Assembly: GCA_028015205.1 (NCBI GenBank) | Contig: CM051519.1 | Coordinates: 88,495,539-88,559,538 of the forward strand | Origin: Mytilisepta virgata | Taxonomy: Eukaryota; Mollusca; Bivalvia; Mytilida; Mytilidae | Direction: 5' to 3' | DNA: 64,000 bases | Shown here: piece by piece, positions 41,201 through 51,626 of the stretch | Position numbering within the stretch: position 1 is the stretch's first letter | How the letters are laid out: the number at the start of each line of letters is the position of its first letter | Notes under the pieces: model-generated | The model's database searches: none | What the model was told of the DNA's origin: nothing | Seen by the model: only the letters and a program-made list of their open reading frames with translations | Position numbers and translations under genes: made by a program

Positions 41201-44200
41201 GCCCTCTCTGACAGAATAGTTGAGAGGTTAGAACGGATCTCAACTGTAGATACTAAATCCCTAAACCCAAAAGCGAAGGATCGAGGAGTTGAGAGTATGG
41301 TGATAAGTATTATTTGATATGTTTTGTCTTTTATAACTGCTTTCTGTGGTACATGTAAAAATCTGGTTTTCTTTAAGAAAAAAAAACAATCTATACTTTT
41401 AATTACATTGTGAAGTTCGAAATGAATGCCTCCTTATGGAATGGTATATCAACTAAATATTTTTCAGATTCATCACCAGGATTGAACACTGTTAGCGCAT
41501 ACTGTGTCTCTGCAAATCTGTATCGAACATCTGTATTTATATCTAACTTCGTGACGACAAATTCCTGCAATTAGAACGGTCTCCGTCAGTAAAGTGTACA
41601 AATTTTTCTTGGTAAAAAATATGAACTTTTGTGAAGATACAATATATATAACTGGTCTCCTTTAGGAGCTCATGATGACAATAGTTTTTTTTAAATTTTT
41701 TTTTCATTTAATGACTTCTACATGTATAACATGTTTGTATTGAAAAGAAGAGATATATTTATCATAATACGAAAGTAGTATTTAAAATAAAAGAGGATTT
41801 GTAATTTAATCTTATATTTTTTTCGTACTGACGTAAGTTTGATGTTTCACAGTAAACCAACCACATGTACCATCGAGCTTTCTTTGATTCTAAAAATAAT
41901 ACTAATAAATAAACATTTCGTAAAATCAGCTGGAATTAATTTTGTTTAATTTGTGTTATATCAGAAAAGAAAAATAGCCTTTGTTTATCTAATTAGTAAG
42001 AATAAGTCTTAACTTTACTTTATTCTTAAACGATTCAATAATTTCAAGATTCATCACTGATGTGAAGTTGAAGTTTATGTATTTTGTAAGGGTTTGATAA
42101 ACGTAGATTTGTTTTTATAAATTAACGATGAACATTTTCTAATAACAATATTGATGCATCGATTTCTAAATAATTTTTGTGTCAGATAATCTGCTTTAAT
42201 AGTATCTTATGAAAACAATTTGCATATGTTGTAAGTTGCATAAATATTCCAGCAAGTGACAGCCTTCGGACGACTATTATCTTTGAACAGGAGCTTGTTT
42301 TATAGACATATCTATCCTCAGTACCATATGAGAAAAAAGACGATCCTCGGTAATAATTTTATTTTTTTAAATTTCGTAAATTTAATTTAAGAAACAAGGA
42401 TTTTCTGATACTTGTATTTTGTATACTCTTAGTCATATCATCCACACGTTTGTTTCAATTGCTTCCAACATTTCAAATTAAAGAGTTACAAGAACAAGAA
42501 CTGTACAAATGTGAACGTTGAACTTTGACAAAATGTATAAACAAATATGGAATATTTGTACTGATTTCCTTACTTTTCAAAAGGGGGTATTTTTTCATGA
42601 TACCACCCATAATGCCAGTGATGAACTTTTTCAGATATCGCATCGGATATATATTAAATTCAAACCCTTGTAATAGGTGTTTCAGTTTAAATTACGGCTT
42701 ACCCGTTTTAAGGATATTTAGTAATCTGAAAAATCGTAAACCAGAATCAATCAAACACGAAATGGATAAAACCCGAGGATTCCGAAAATCTGACAAAAAG
42801 ACCAAAACATGACTAGCGAGCATCCTTAAATGATAGTTCATAAGATCTTAATATAAAGACAACTATAAAGCAATATGAGCGCCGTACAAATTAAAGTCTG
42901 AGAGTGTCTTCAACTGTTTCTACAGAATGCTATGTCCTGCTTCTTCAACGGCATCCATCACATTGCCAGATGAAAACAGGAGATGTGCAAAATACACTTA
43001 AATGTTGGCGTAAAATCAAAATGAAAACATCCAATTTCATTTTTGAGATAAAAACCGATCAATCAAATTGTGATGAACATGATGACGATAAAATTTTGAA
43101 GTGATGATACTGACAAAGACTGAACTGTCTTAAAACTGCATGTGGCTCTAATTTTACTCTATAAAGAAAGTCAACATACATCTATCATGACAGCGACGAA
43201 TTACGAAAGGAAGATGTCATGATATAATGTTGGTTTGTTGCTATTTAGAAAAGGAAAATTCATAACATCACGTGTGTGTGTGTGTGTTTGTTTTAAGTTT
43301 TTATTCTGTAAGACATTATTGATTGGGTTTGAAAAAACGGATGCTTAAAGTGGAATCTCCCTTTTCAAGTGCACTGGGGTAGATAGGATTCCGGTAATCG
43401 TAATGAGATAGTATAGCGGGAACTAAAATTCAAAGATTTTTTTTTCTTTTGTAGAAGCCCTTTTGAAAACCTAGATTTATATGAATACAGTAACAGATTA
43501 GCCATACGAGATTTTTTTCCTTTATCAATTCCGATAATCTGTTGAAAAAGCTGCCCTCTAAACTCAACAAATATTTAATGTCAGCATCAGTATATATAAG
43601 TGTGGTTTTATTTACCATTAAACCATTTCATTCCTCTGTTTATTCGTTGATGAAAGCATCATCGAGAACAAAATCCAACAGTAGATATATCCTATAGATT
43701 AACCTGTAATTGTGGCTATTAAACTCTTAATTTTAGGCGTGGTGAAGCTTCTCGACTAAAATAATATTAATTTGATAATAAATCTTCATCATTCAAATAT
43801 GAAATGACCTTCAAAGAAGATAGATATGCAAGATAATGATAAAGAAAAAAACATTTAGTGGGTTTGATGTTACCATTTGTTGGCCTTACCTTTAAAACAT
43901 ACTGATAATGAATTACTAGAGCTGAAGTGTTTACAGTTATTTGTAATCTGAACAAACAAGCAAAACAATGATAAAATTTACTTGTGAAATGTTCCAAGAA
44001 AAATGCGACCATATTAAGAAAGTGTCTATAAATCAATCATTAAAGATTCTGCATCGATGAATCAGTGAACAATGGTATATATTTTTGTAATAATTCTGTT
44101 AGCCATTTACTCGATAGTCTGGGTTCTGCTGGTGGATTCAAGCTAGCTGAGCTTACAGGTAGCCTTCTTGTCTTTTTTTGTCATATTGGCATTAAAATCT

Positions 44201-45568
44201 GCTGTACCAATACTGGTTTAAATATCAATCTTTTTTTTTAATTTTCAGTGATACACTGCTCATGTAAAATTTTGAAATGTAAATATCCAGTCCATCAAAA
44301 GATTTATCATAAATAAGTTCCTCTTAGGTTCTTATATAACATTTTGTTCTGGTTAAGTGTGCTAACAAGACATGGATATTTTGATTGTATTATGAATAGT
44401 AATAATTTTTTTTAAAAAACATTATAGAAGATATAACTCTTTGGACTAAATACCAAGGAGAAATATTTGTTATGCTCATTCTTAAATATTGTTATACTAC
44501 GATTAATTTAGAATACAAATAACAAAGCTGTCATGAAAGGCTTGTAAAATTCCACCTTAAATTCAAACTATTCATTGTTTTATAGTAAAGTTTTCATTTA
44601 TGATATTTGGAAGATAATAAGGAAGTACTAAATGTACTTTTTCATCACTGCATGCATTGTACCGGACGATTTGACTTGTAAGTCATAATGAAAGAGATAG
44701 ACATCGCTATTACAAATTTATAGTGCTCATGTGAATTGTTATTACTTTTGACAAAGAAAAATCTGGCTGCAAATATTATTTAGTCTACTTAAATACACTT
44801 TTATCTGTAATTTTCTTTATATTACTTTTATTTGAAAAAGATTTTACCTTCGGATTGAAGAAAAGCATACTCAAAGTACGTCGTTAACAAACAAACAAAC
44901 AAAAAATAGCATATTGTTCTAAAACCATATTATATATACAACCATTAAATACTGGGGTAAAAGAATTTTAGACTGATGAGTACTAGAATACAAATCAAAT
45001 TTCATAATATACTTTCACTCTTTTTCTGAATGGTATAATGAGTGGATGGTATAATGAGTGGATGAAATAAAATGTGTGAATGCATCTCTGCTTGTATTTG
45101 CTCATCTATAACAAAACATTAATCTGTAAAAAGTTTGAATGTTCCGACTTTTCAGCTAACAGGCTTGTAACAATATATTTCCCAATTGTCAAACATAAAA
45201 ACATTTCCTATCTGACACCATGCTGAAAAATATCTAGAAAGACTGATAAAAAATCTTTAATATTTTCATTAAGTAATGTTTTCTGTATATTTGACTTGAT
45301 TTTCAAATAGCTGAAAAAAAAAAAAGTTTTAGTATTGATTTTATTTTGATTTTGCTTGTTATCTCTACACAAAACGTTGGTGATGATTTTGTCAGTGAAA
45401 ATGTAAATATTTTTTTAAAGTTATTTGTTTACATGTACGTGAAACTTAAAATCATTCTTAAAAACACAGACTTACTGTATTTGTTCCGTTTGACGTACAA
45501 CTGCATGTTGAGATAATATCCAGAAATGTAAAAATTAATACAAAAAATAAATAACTCTGTTTTCGCAT
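16928..45568 (-). CDS. ITIH-like gene B, complete (12 exons, 836 aa)
   Basis: Inter-alpha-trypsin inhibitor heavy chain family, a secreted extracellular-matrix or hemolymph protein. Exons in order: 45568-45476, 41564-41407, 39801-39697, 39030-38807, 36945-36797, 34829-34544, 29862-29189, 28189-28102, 27488-27453, 25837-25727, 25255-24908 and 17166-16928. All phases agree and total 2511 nt. Residues 1-24 are a signal peptide (MRKQSYLFFVLIFTFLDII). The VIT domain covers about 32-200 (PFHKEAFISNFT, SHVVARGNANDSAAQVV, LTYQEVLKRRKGVY). The vWA domain covers about 262-450 with a full MIDAS: D270-S272-S274, T340 and D371. FVTPLTS-like YVTPLTTI lies near 564-575. GDPHF is at 607-611, followed by ITI_HC_C to the end (GLLG, ICWN). 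It lies on the opposite strand to ITIH-A and the same strand as ITIH-C. Introns range from about 0.24 to 7.7 kb and are loaded with mobile elements. Confidence 0.92.
17206..17248. repeat. (GT)n microsatellite
   Basis: A GT run interrupted once by TTTGT. It lies in the last intron of ITIH-B, directly behind the acceptor of the terminal exon. Confidence 0.9.
18826..20367 (+). mobile_element. Complete Tc1-type transposon (1538 bp)
   Basis: Perfect 23-bp terminal inverted repeats, CTGAACCGCAAAAGAAACG..., occupy 18828-18850 and 20343-20365. They are flanked by TA duplications (18826-18827, 20366-20367). One uninterrupted transposase gene lies inside. Intact ends together with an intact ORF indicate recent insertion. 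Confidence 0.95.
19138..20175 (+). CDS. Tc1-like transposase (DD34E), intact
   Basis: Cut-and-paste DNA transposase of 345 residues, the usual Tc1 length. The N-terminal region (1-60) is a paired-type helix-turn-helix (SARVIANDFNCAVRTIERL) followed by a GRPR-like hook (SGRPQ). The second helix-turn-helix spans about 65-115. The catalytic triad is D151 (FSDESRY), D247 (QQDNARAH) and E282 (SPDLNPIEHLWDE). 34 residues lie between the last two, which gives DD34E. The start at MPRLTP is preferred because it is the standard Tc1 N-terminus. An in-frame ATG 20 codons upstream (19078) would add a peptide with no family match. No stop or frameshift was seen, so the protein may be active. Confidence 0.93.
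   Translation: MPRLTPQQREQAIGRLDAGQSARVIANDFNCAVRTIERLRTRYNATNSTNDRPRSGRPQVTTPRQNRGIVRHHLMNRFTPAAETARNTVGTHGRPISDDTVRRRLAARNMRCRRPARGPILTPRHRQARLQWATQRQNWRNRQWRNIIFSDESRYCISTADGRTRVWRRRGERYEDSCILETDAWGGPSIMVWGGMGLNVKLGPVIFQNLGPGRGNGVTAARYIDQVLTPHVQPHFARHQNKTFQQDNARAHTARATRDFLQQNNINVMDWPALSPDLNPIEHLWDEVQRRLNNEQPSPTTAAELSQAFQRVWARIPMAFINRLINSMYRRCAAVIGAGGGHTLY
20368..21980. other. Interior of the TAA-flanked element, no gene recognised
   Basis: AT-rich sequence between the Tc1 insertion and the Helitron-like repeat. Short open frames (for example 20698-20916 plus, 21651-21944 minus) show no domain. Confidence 0.4.
21981..23110 (+). mobile_element. Helitron-like/HINE-type repeat with ~167-bp internal units
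   Basis: It begins near TTTTTAGCTCAGCTGGTC and ends with the palindrome AGGCTCTTGAGAGCCT (23088-23103) followed by CTTG. The interior repeats a unit of about 167 bp containing GAAACCACTTGACCAATTGG, with copies near 22064, 22384, 22551, 22719 and 22885. A reverse-oriented copy occurs at 35110-36370. Non-coding. The superfamily is inferred from the terminal hairpin and internal array; the exact ends are uncertain. Confidence 0.5.
23600..24885 (-). repeat. 28-bp minisatellite, ~45 copies
   Basis: The unit is 28 bp: ACATAAGACATTTGTATTTT followed by TGATGCAT. It varies at a few positions, with occasional insertions and deletions (GTAATGGTATG, ATAATAAG). Because 28 is not divisible by three and the unit lacks stops on the minus strand, all three minus frames stay open for long distances and produce false ORFs. 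The array lies in the last intron of ITIH-B and starts about 20 bases past the donor of exon 25255-24908. Confidence 0.96.
25573..25695 (+). repeat. Possible tRNA-derived SINE
   Basis: TGGCTTAGCGA resembles a pol III A box. GGCTTGACTTCAATCCCC, 35-40 bases further on, resembles a B box. The spacing suits a tRNA-like SINE head. It lies in the ITIH-B intron between 25255 and 25727. A related-looking segment is at 58085-58215. Confidence 0.35.
27662..27862. repeat. Dispersed repeat, inverted relative to 47040-47260
   Basis: It shares in inverse orientation the phrase AGTCAGGATAGTCTGAT...ACAGACACT with 47040-47110, and ACCAATCAATCAACGCCACA-type text with the neighbouring sequence there. Non-coding. 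Lies in the ITIH-B intron 27489-28101. Confidence 0.5.
29994..30745. repeat. Inverted repeat (~350-bp arms), diverged foldback or MITE
   Basis: The left arm (about 29994-30350) and right arm (about 30400-30745) are reverse complements with moderate divergence. Examples are ACTTCTGGATATTTATT against AATAAATATCCAGAAGT, CTTATTTCATGAGT against ACTCATGAAATAAG, and TTAAACTCTTTAATTTGACA against TGTCAAATTAAAGAGTTTAA. It lies in the ITIH-B intron 29863-34543 and has no coding content. Confidence 0.75.
31575..33617. mobile_element. ~2.0 kb non-coding element with internal repeats and terminal hairpins
   Basis: AAGGTCTTTCCTT at 31575-31587 is inverted at 33580-33592. The 5' copy is itself part of a stem-loop (AAGAAAAGACCTT). 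The 3' copy is followed by the palindrome CAATTGTTCACGAACAATTG (33594-33613). Internally, a block with TAACATTTCCTT.ATAGCGGT and TATCTCCCCTAACACCG occurs three times (about 31650-31800, 32690-32850, 32870-33020). Another block, with TTTGACCTTAGCTTGTT, occurs twice (about 31970-32170, 33200-33410). Short inverted ends plus a 3' hairpin resemble Helentron-associated (HINE) elements. Plus-strand frames near 31293-31596 overlap its left end and are not genes. Confidence 0.55.
33754..33906. mobile_element. 141-bp hairpin MITE with 6-bp TSD
   Basis: The arms start TATGGCAAGCCGTTTTACT (33760) and end with the inverse (to 33900), and fold into an almost complete hairpin. TGTTCC at 33754-33759 and 33901-33906 is a perfect 6-bp target duplication. 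Terminal bases and TSD length match those of the foldback element at 9459-11330. Confidence 0.85.
35110..36370 (-). mobile_element. Reverse copy of the 21981-23110 repeat family
   Basis: It contains inverted-orientation units with GGTTTCAGACAAGAAGA, AAGGACC.TTGCTG and TCTGAAAGAGGAC, matching the reverse complement of the units at 22064-23000. It starts near GGAGCCTGAATTGCTCAC, the reverse of the 3' end of that family, and ends near the G-rich run at 36377. A second repeat (35535-35697) is inserted. Lies in the ITIH-B intron 34830-36796. Confidence 0.6.
35535..35697 (+). repeat. Dispersed repeat (family also at 48905 and 49190)
   Basis: TTCCAAATGTTTCGGTTTTAATGCTGCTGATGAGAG-type sequence ending AGTATAAATTTACTATATC...TTTGGATTGTTATTTT occurs here, at 49190-49337 nearly complete, and at 48905-48965 as the 3' portion only. 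Confidence 0.75.
36469..36683 (-). pseudogene. Decayed duplicate of the ITIH-B vWA exon segment
   Basis: It aligns to 29378-29633, part of exon 29862-29189. Shared phrases include CGATAACTGAAGCATT, TTTCGTTGTTAAA.TTTCC, GTCTGTGTCACGGT, GTCCAAATACAGAAT, CATTAACGTTGTAGCAA and CATAAACATGTA, in the same order and orientation. Several deletions break the frame. It lies in the intron just downstream (in the gene's direction) of exon 36945-36797, so it cannot be a functional exon. It is a relic of a partial gene duplication or of a lost paralogue. Confidence 0.85.
41010..41205. repeat. ~26-bp tandem repeat
   Basis: Six to seven imperfect copies of GTTCTACCCTAGAACCATTT+ATGACA. Each contains the small palindrome GGTTCTA...TAGAACC, and the array ends in a hairpin (GGTTCTACAGAATGGTTCTAGAACC). 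Located in the ITIH-B intron 39802-41406. Confidence 0.85.
43272..43290. repeat. (GT)n microsatellite
   Basis: A short GT run behind ATCACGTG in the first intron of ITIH-B. The rest of that intron (41565-45475) shows no recognisable feature. Confidence 0.8.
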
Positions 45569-47694
45569 TTTATCCAAGTTCAAAGTGTGATGTTATACAA
45601 ATGATACTATTCTGGAATGGAAACCTATCTCAATAAACTAAAGCCATGATAAGGTAATTGATTCCAACAATACAGATATAATGACATTGTTTTTGTCATA
45701 ACCTATCTCATTATATACAGTTATTCTGCATTTACGAAAAGACTCAAAAAACTATAGCGAAACATGATTGCAATTAGATATTGAAAAAAAGTCGCATTTT
45801 TTATTCATTTATTTATAAATTTTCGATTTATTACAGATTCTTTTGTATATCTTAACATCGTTTTAACAAAGTCTATATTATCAAACCTCAAAATTAGGGC
45901 GAGATAGATTTGACTCCGACCCAAGGCAATTCCCCTTATTGTCCAATGTAGAAAGCTTACAGCTTATTAAATCATGGAAGTCCATGAATACATGTTTTGA
46001 ATTGATTTTAAATTACATTTAAAACGGGGTTCATGCAGTTTATTCTATACCGAATATAGTTTTAAAATTTCAGAATCTCTTCCACTTAACTAAAGCCAAA
46101 ACTGTTACTACACAATTTTGAAAATTTCGGGTCCTCGATATTCCTGACGGTTTTACATTTTTCTGTAAAATTTTCTGCTGTCATGCCTAAAATTTTTTCT
46201 GACATTAAATCACCTCCTACATAATTTTATATCTAAACTCTCCCTAAAATAAATTCTTATAATAAAAACCTGTAGTGTCTGTATTAAACATATCATGACA
46301 TCAAAGCCAAACTAATGAATAAAAATATAAATTCAATTTTAAACTACTTTCAGTGACGAGGATTATATCAAATGTTCAACTTTAGTTATCACAAAGCATA
46401 AATAAAGATAACCTCGAAACAAACGGTGATATTATTATTAACTAATTTTGACAAGCAATGTATTTGTAAGCAGTTATTTCATTTATAATTGAATTGTAAC
46501 GAGTCGTTCTATAGGATAAAAAAAGATTCAATAAGGATTATAACACACAAACAAATTAAAACACAATTATAGAGAATAATTAAAACAGAGACAAACTAAG
46601 ATGAGCCAGACATTCTATCCTCTGAAAAGACAAAAGTCTTGATTTTAAGGCAATACAAATTTGATTTTTAGTTCTTTGGATCTTTGGATGGTAAAAATAG
46701 GTGCGAGCGAATTCTAATTTTAATTTTTTCTTGAAGACTATTTTTTCCAGGCGAAGATCAAATTTACGTGCGGCACACATTTTTTTTAACTAAAATATTG
46801 GAAAAACGGGAAAAAATCCCAAATTTTGCAAAATTTTAGGAAATGGCGAACAATTTTTATTTTTAATTTCTTGAAAAATGAAGAATTTGGGGCGTATTTT
46901 CAGCATTTTTGAAAAATGAAGCGGCAAAACATTTTTTCTTAAAATTTACATAGTCCAAAAATCGAAGCGGCGAAATCCAAAGAACGAAAGATCAATTTGG
47001 TGTGGCCTAAGATAATAGAAATGAAAGAAGATATGTGATAAATGTCTATGAGATAACAACAAGTGTCTGTATCAGACTATCCTGACTCTGTTATGTTCAT
47101 GTTTGTGTTTTGTATTCTTTTATGTTAATTTTTGTCCGGAGCTCTGTCAGTTGTGTTGGTGTAATTGATTGGTACAATGAAGGTCATTGTTCACCTTTCC
47201 TGTTATCGATTTTGTTATTTATTGAAACGAAATTAAACAGTACAAAACATAGGTTGTTATGGGGCATATGTCCGCACATTAGGATCCATATTATGAATTT
47301 GTGAAGAAATTTAGTTTCGTTCCATATTAAAAAGTACACAAATAGGTTGTAGTACAACATTTAATATGAGCTTTGTGGCCACACAGTATAACATCATCTA
47401 TTAGATCCATATTATTCGGTTTTGAAGAAATTCGGCCAGAAGTGTAAAATGTCAGAAAAAAAAACTTAATCCAAACATACATAAACAATACTAAGAAACG
47501 AGAGTCCATTGACAATAGCTCCTGACTTGGGACAGACACATAAAGATAATAAATAACAAAATGGATAAAAGGAAATTTCAGCAATGACATACCAGACAAC
47601 CAGCACCTCTAATGCCCACTGTAATACCAAAAGAAAACGTCAGTTATCGCGTATCTCTATTATCTTCTCTCTGCAAAACTGCAATTGGTGACAA
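45569..47694. other. Intergenic / possible first intron, no gene
   Basis: Upstream flank of the canonical ITIH-B first exon. It would be intronic if the alternative exon at 49653-49721 is used. 47040-47260 is a dispersed repeat, an inverse relative of 27662-27862. Nothing else was recognised. Confidence 0.4.
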
Positions 47695-47995
47695 CACAGG
47701 CAAAAATGCCACACATGTGCACATGCGTTTCACAGTTGTGACACACTCATGTGTTAGAGACGTTTCATGCCACGCATGTGACACATGTGTACAAAACGCA
47801 TGTAATACGCATTATTCACAAATTTGGTCATGCGTTTCACATTTGAATTTCATGCGTGAGAAAACACATGAAATAATCGTTTTTCAGATACATGCCATTC
47901 ACATGCATAAAGCGTGCATGTCACGCATGTGACACGCCTGTGACACATGCGTTTCCAGGTTCATGCGTGACACATGTGTGGCATTTTTGCCTGTG
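47695..47995. mobile_element. MITE, 301 bp, ~25-bp TIRs
   Basis: The left end CACAGGCAAAAATGCCACAC is the exact inverse of the right end GTGTGGCATTTTTGCCTGTG. The interior is packed with variants of CACATG/CATGTG and CATGCGTTTCACA-type words. The target duplication is unclear (perhaps AA). Open frames here are by-products. Confidence 0.8.
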
Positions 47996-48287
47996 AACAA
48001 TTTATGCTTTTAAACATCGTAAACATTCAAGAAGAAACTAGAACTTAATCTATATCTCTCTTCAAGTGACCTCGACTATTGCACCAGTAGTAAAAGGCTT
48101 GATTGCCCTGTGCGTACATTTCTCTCTGACATGATAAAAAGGCTATTTTGACCTAAACCAGGACTGTTTGTGATGAGGTCCAGGAAAGTTTAACTTATTT
48201 AAGGTAAGGGAAAGTAAAAATCTTAGTAATTGTTATTAGAGGTACTTGGATTTTTTATCCTGTGGACTTTCCTCTTATTGTTTAGTA

Positions 48288-48520
48288 AAGGCAAGAAATA
48301 CCAAAGGGATATTCGAAGGAGGGGGAAATCGAAACGACTGACAAACTCCGGAGAACAACGAAGACAAGACCAAAACAATATATGCACTACAAATAAAAAC
48401 TAAAAACATATGAACAACATGGACCCCACCAAAAAAACCGGGGGTAGACTCAGGTGCTCCGGAAGAGTAAGCAGTCTCTGCTTCCTGCAGAACACTCGCC
48501 ATGCTGCCCATGTTAAATCC
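48288..48520 (-). repeat. Dispersed repeat, retroelement-tail family
   Basis: It shares GAAATACCAAAGGGATATTCGAA-type text with 16655-16820. In reverse complement it shares GAGTAAGCAG..., TCCGGAAG and CTCAGGTGCTCCGG with the tail following the LINE fragment at 51690-51760. Confidence 0.65.
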
Positions 48521-48904
48521 GGTATTCATATTATAAAATCAGTGGTACCTTGGCTTAATCCGAAGGAGCTGAAGATGATATACAAGGACTCTGTATAAAC
48601 TTAGATTAATGTGTTTGAAAAATAAATTTAAGAAATCATAGATGTATAATTGAAAAAAAAATAACCGAACAGACAACATAAAACACAGGACGAAAACAAA
48701 AACAACAACTAAAAATGAAAATACACTCGGACAGTTAAATGGCATGTGATGTTCATTTTGGTTTCACTTTCACCAGGTACGATGTCAGAAAACGTGAAAA
48801 GAATAGCAAAAATAGTCGGCAAAACACTGTTAGCAATAACATCGATCGGACCTAAATATGGAACCAAAATCCAATTATGCTTGCTTTTCCTATGGAAGAT
48901 GAAA

Positions 48905-49337
48905 TCGTATAGTATAAGTTTACTATATCTAATATTAGTATCTTTGGATTGTTATTTTGAAACTCCTGGGATGATGCCTCTGCTGGTGGACCCTAGGTCC
49001 ACGAGGGTATTCGCCAACCCAGTCGTCAGACTTGTCTGACATGATTATTCATTGATTTGTTACAGAAATTACCAGTATTTAGCAAAATTCAAAAATAATA
49101 GAAATACTAAAGGTTCATTCCTTGTATTGCACATGGTAGATCTCCTTAGCTGAAATTTGGCTTCCTATTTCGGTATTTTTGGTTGAGTACTTCTTGTTTA
49201 ATATAAGTTTGGTTTTTGGTCTTCCAAATGTTTCGGTTTTAATGCTGCTGATGAGAGTTAGCTCCTTGAAATGCGTCGTATACAGCATAGTATAAATTTA
49301 CTATATCTAATATTAGTATCTTTGGATTGTTATTTTT
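48905..49337 (+). repeat. Two copies of the 35535 dispersed repeat family
   Basis: 48905-48965 holds the 3' part (TTTACTATATCTAATATTAG...TTTGGATTGTTATTTT). 49190-49337 holds a nearly full copy beginning CTTGTTTAATATAAGTTTGG. Confidence 0.75.
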
Positions 49338-49652
49338 TAACAGAATTTAAAAAATTTTAACATATAAATCTACAAATCATGCCATTGGTCAAAGATAGAC
49401 TATTGTAGTCTGTCAGTGGTATTATAAATACATCCGTGTAATTAATTTCTTGCGTTCAGAACGCATTTGTATCAAAAGACTATAGCAATTTAGATGTATT
49501 TTTTAGAGAAGCATCTTTGTATGAAATATATATTGAAATTGTTCAATGTAGGGAAAAAAACATTTATTAACTGTATAATAAAAATTACAATATTAATGTG
49601 TATTTTTATCAAATATTTGATCATATCTAAAGGAAAAAAACAATTAAATTAC

Positions 49653-49721
49653 CTGATGTTGTGTTGATGCAAAAGTCCATGTCCAGTTAAAGAATAGTAG
49701 CAAATAGACACATCCTTTCAT
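49653..49721 (-). CDS. Putative alternative first coding exon (signal peptide) for ITIH-B
   Basis: The minus strand encodes 23 residues, MKGCVYLLLFFNWTWTFAST then QHQ, a clear signal-peptide profile. It is followed immediately by a donor (CAG|GTAATT) in phase 0. The canonical first exon (45568-45476) also ends in phase 0, so this exon could splice directly to 41564-41407 and give ITIH-B a different leader. It lies 4.1 kb upstream of the canonical start. No other downstream exon set on this strand is free to pair with it. A chance signal-like ORF remains possible, and transcript data would settle it. Confidence 0.5.
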
Positions 49722-51240
49722 CACTGTTTATAGTATTACTCCAATCCCTATGAAAGATATCTTTCTGTGGGGAACTTATTTCATATGACAATGGTCAGAA
49801 GATATTTAAATATTACCACAGAGAAATTATTGTCTTTTTCGCCCAATGTTTATTTCAATGAACACAACATACAAATAAAGTTAAAGTAGCACTCGACGAC
49901 TATTAGATTTTCTAAACATAAAGAATAATATCATAACTAAGCCCTCTGTCTGAAACGGATGTATGATATAAATATCTCATATTATCATAAAATCTGTATT
50001 TCTATAAAGTATTTTAAAATTTGTTTTGGCAATTCCCTGATTAATACACTGTTGTTTTATTGTTCTTTGAATCAGATATTTCAAAACTAAAAAGGAACTG
50101 GTATGAAAGGATACAGCTACTTGTTATTTAAATGATTTAAAATGCATTAGCGAAGTTGTAAGATACTTTAATCATTACAATCGTAATAGAACAAAATGTG
50201 CGCTTTAGACATTTGCAGAATTATATCGACGCATGGTCCTTTTAGATTTATTATGACAAAATTGAGTTGACACGAAACAGAGAAGAGAATATATATCTTT
50301 AATAACGACACTTTAAATTTGGGTGAATTCTAACAAAAAAACTAAACCTTACCGTGTTTACATAATCAAATACATAACAGTAAATAACATTAAAAAAAAC
50401 AATGTATATTTCCCACGTTTTCTCTCTACAGATTAGTTACCAACAGTTTTTATGTGATTTTTAGAAGGTAGAAGCAGAAACAACAACATGCGGATAGGAA
50501 AACCTGCAATCCTTAATACTGTAAATTCAGAAATTATTGCCTGCTTTTATTATGGCCATTTTGTCATTTTAGACCAAAAAGCGATTTTAATTTTTGCGAT
50601 ATTGAGAAAAATCCTTCTTCATTCATATAAAAATATTCCAAAATGCGAGTTTAAATTATATTTCCGACTTTACAGTAGTTAAAATTCGAACCTAAAGATA
50701 TACATAATTAACACGATTAAAGTAGTCATAGGATTTTTTTCTGCTGCTTGGTGGGAAACAAATTAACCTCCGCTTTTGGCCTCGATACCTCATTATGTCC
50801 CTTCATCAAGCTCAATCAAGGCCAAAACTGACGTCAACCAGGCAACTTATATTTATGAGCAGACTTCACAAAAAGTCAATAATTGTGAAAAATGCGTATT
50901 ATTTGATTCTAAAGTTTGTAAACTTTTAGATCTGAAACACTCCCTGAAAACATCGCGATGACAAAAACATAGAACATCAAACAGTACGACATATAACACA
51001 GTGTGATCAATACGGAGTGATATCACTTGCCCTGAAAAGGGAAAGCACATCCTTTTAACTCAGGTGTTACATCCGGTATAATTCACAATTAAAAATTTGA
51101 CCCAATGAATTCTGAAGCGATTTCTGTTTGTTGAACATTTAAGTGTATTAACAGATTTAAAACAGCTTTGTATAAATACCTTACGTATTTAGACAACTTT
51201 TATGCCCGATCCAATTAATTCTTAAATTACCAAATAGTCT
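49722..51240. other. Intergenic, nothing recognised
   Basis: AT-rich sequence with short open frames lacking domains or codon bias. No repeats were seen that match elsewhere in the window. Confidence 0.4.
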
Positions 51241-51261
51241 AAATTATGTAATTGCTCTAGT

Positions 51262-51626
51262 ATGAATAACGAGTTACATTGTACTCGCAAAGACAACCAA
51301 ATGTTTTCACATTTGAAGACAAAACTTTATGACAAACGTGATGACTTCGACTTTCCTATTGTTAACCTTCATTTCTTGAGTAGCAATATACCAGCATCGC
51401 CTGCATATGGCGTCTATGTTTCTCATCTTATCCGATATTCAAGGGTATGCGTGAGTTACCATGACAAAGAGGATTACTGCTGTCACAAAAGCTTCTTAAC
51501 CAGGGTTTTATCAGGGATAAGTTGATGTCATCACTTAGGAAATTTTACAGTCGTCATCACGACTTGATTGACTGTTACAGTGTTCCAATATCGAAGACGA
51601 TGATGGACCTGTTCCCACTGTCGTAA
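51262..51626 (+). pseudogene. LINE reverse transcriptase C-terminal fragment, frameshifted
   Basis: Conserved text of mollusc non-LTR RT C-termini: KLYDKRDDFDFPIVNLHFLS, SNIPASPAYGVYVSHLIRYSR. A frameshift near 51500 moves the continuation (QGF..., LRKFYSRHHDLIDCY) into another frame, which ends at TAA 51624-51626. The upstream RT core and endonuclease are absent, as expected for a 5'-truncated LINE copy. Downstream sequence to about 51890 is its likely 3' tail and belongs to a family scattered through the window. Confidence 0.8.

Noticed and set aside
42525..43104. Two plus-strand ORFs (95 and 66 codons) in the first intron of ITIH-B
   Set aside because: No domain, signal peptide or splice context was recognised. 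Lengths are within chance expectation for AT-rich intron sequence.
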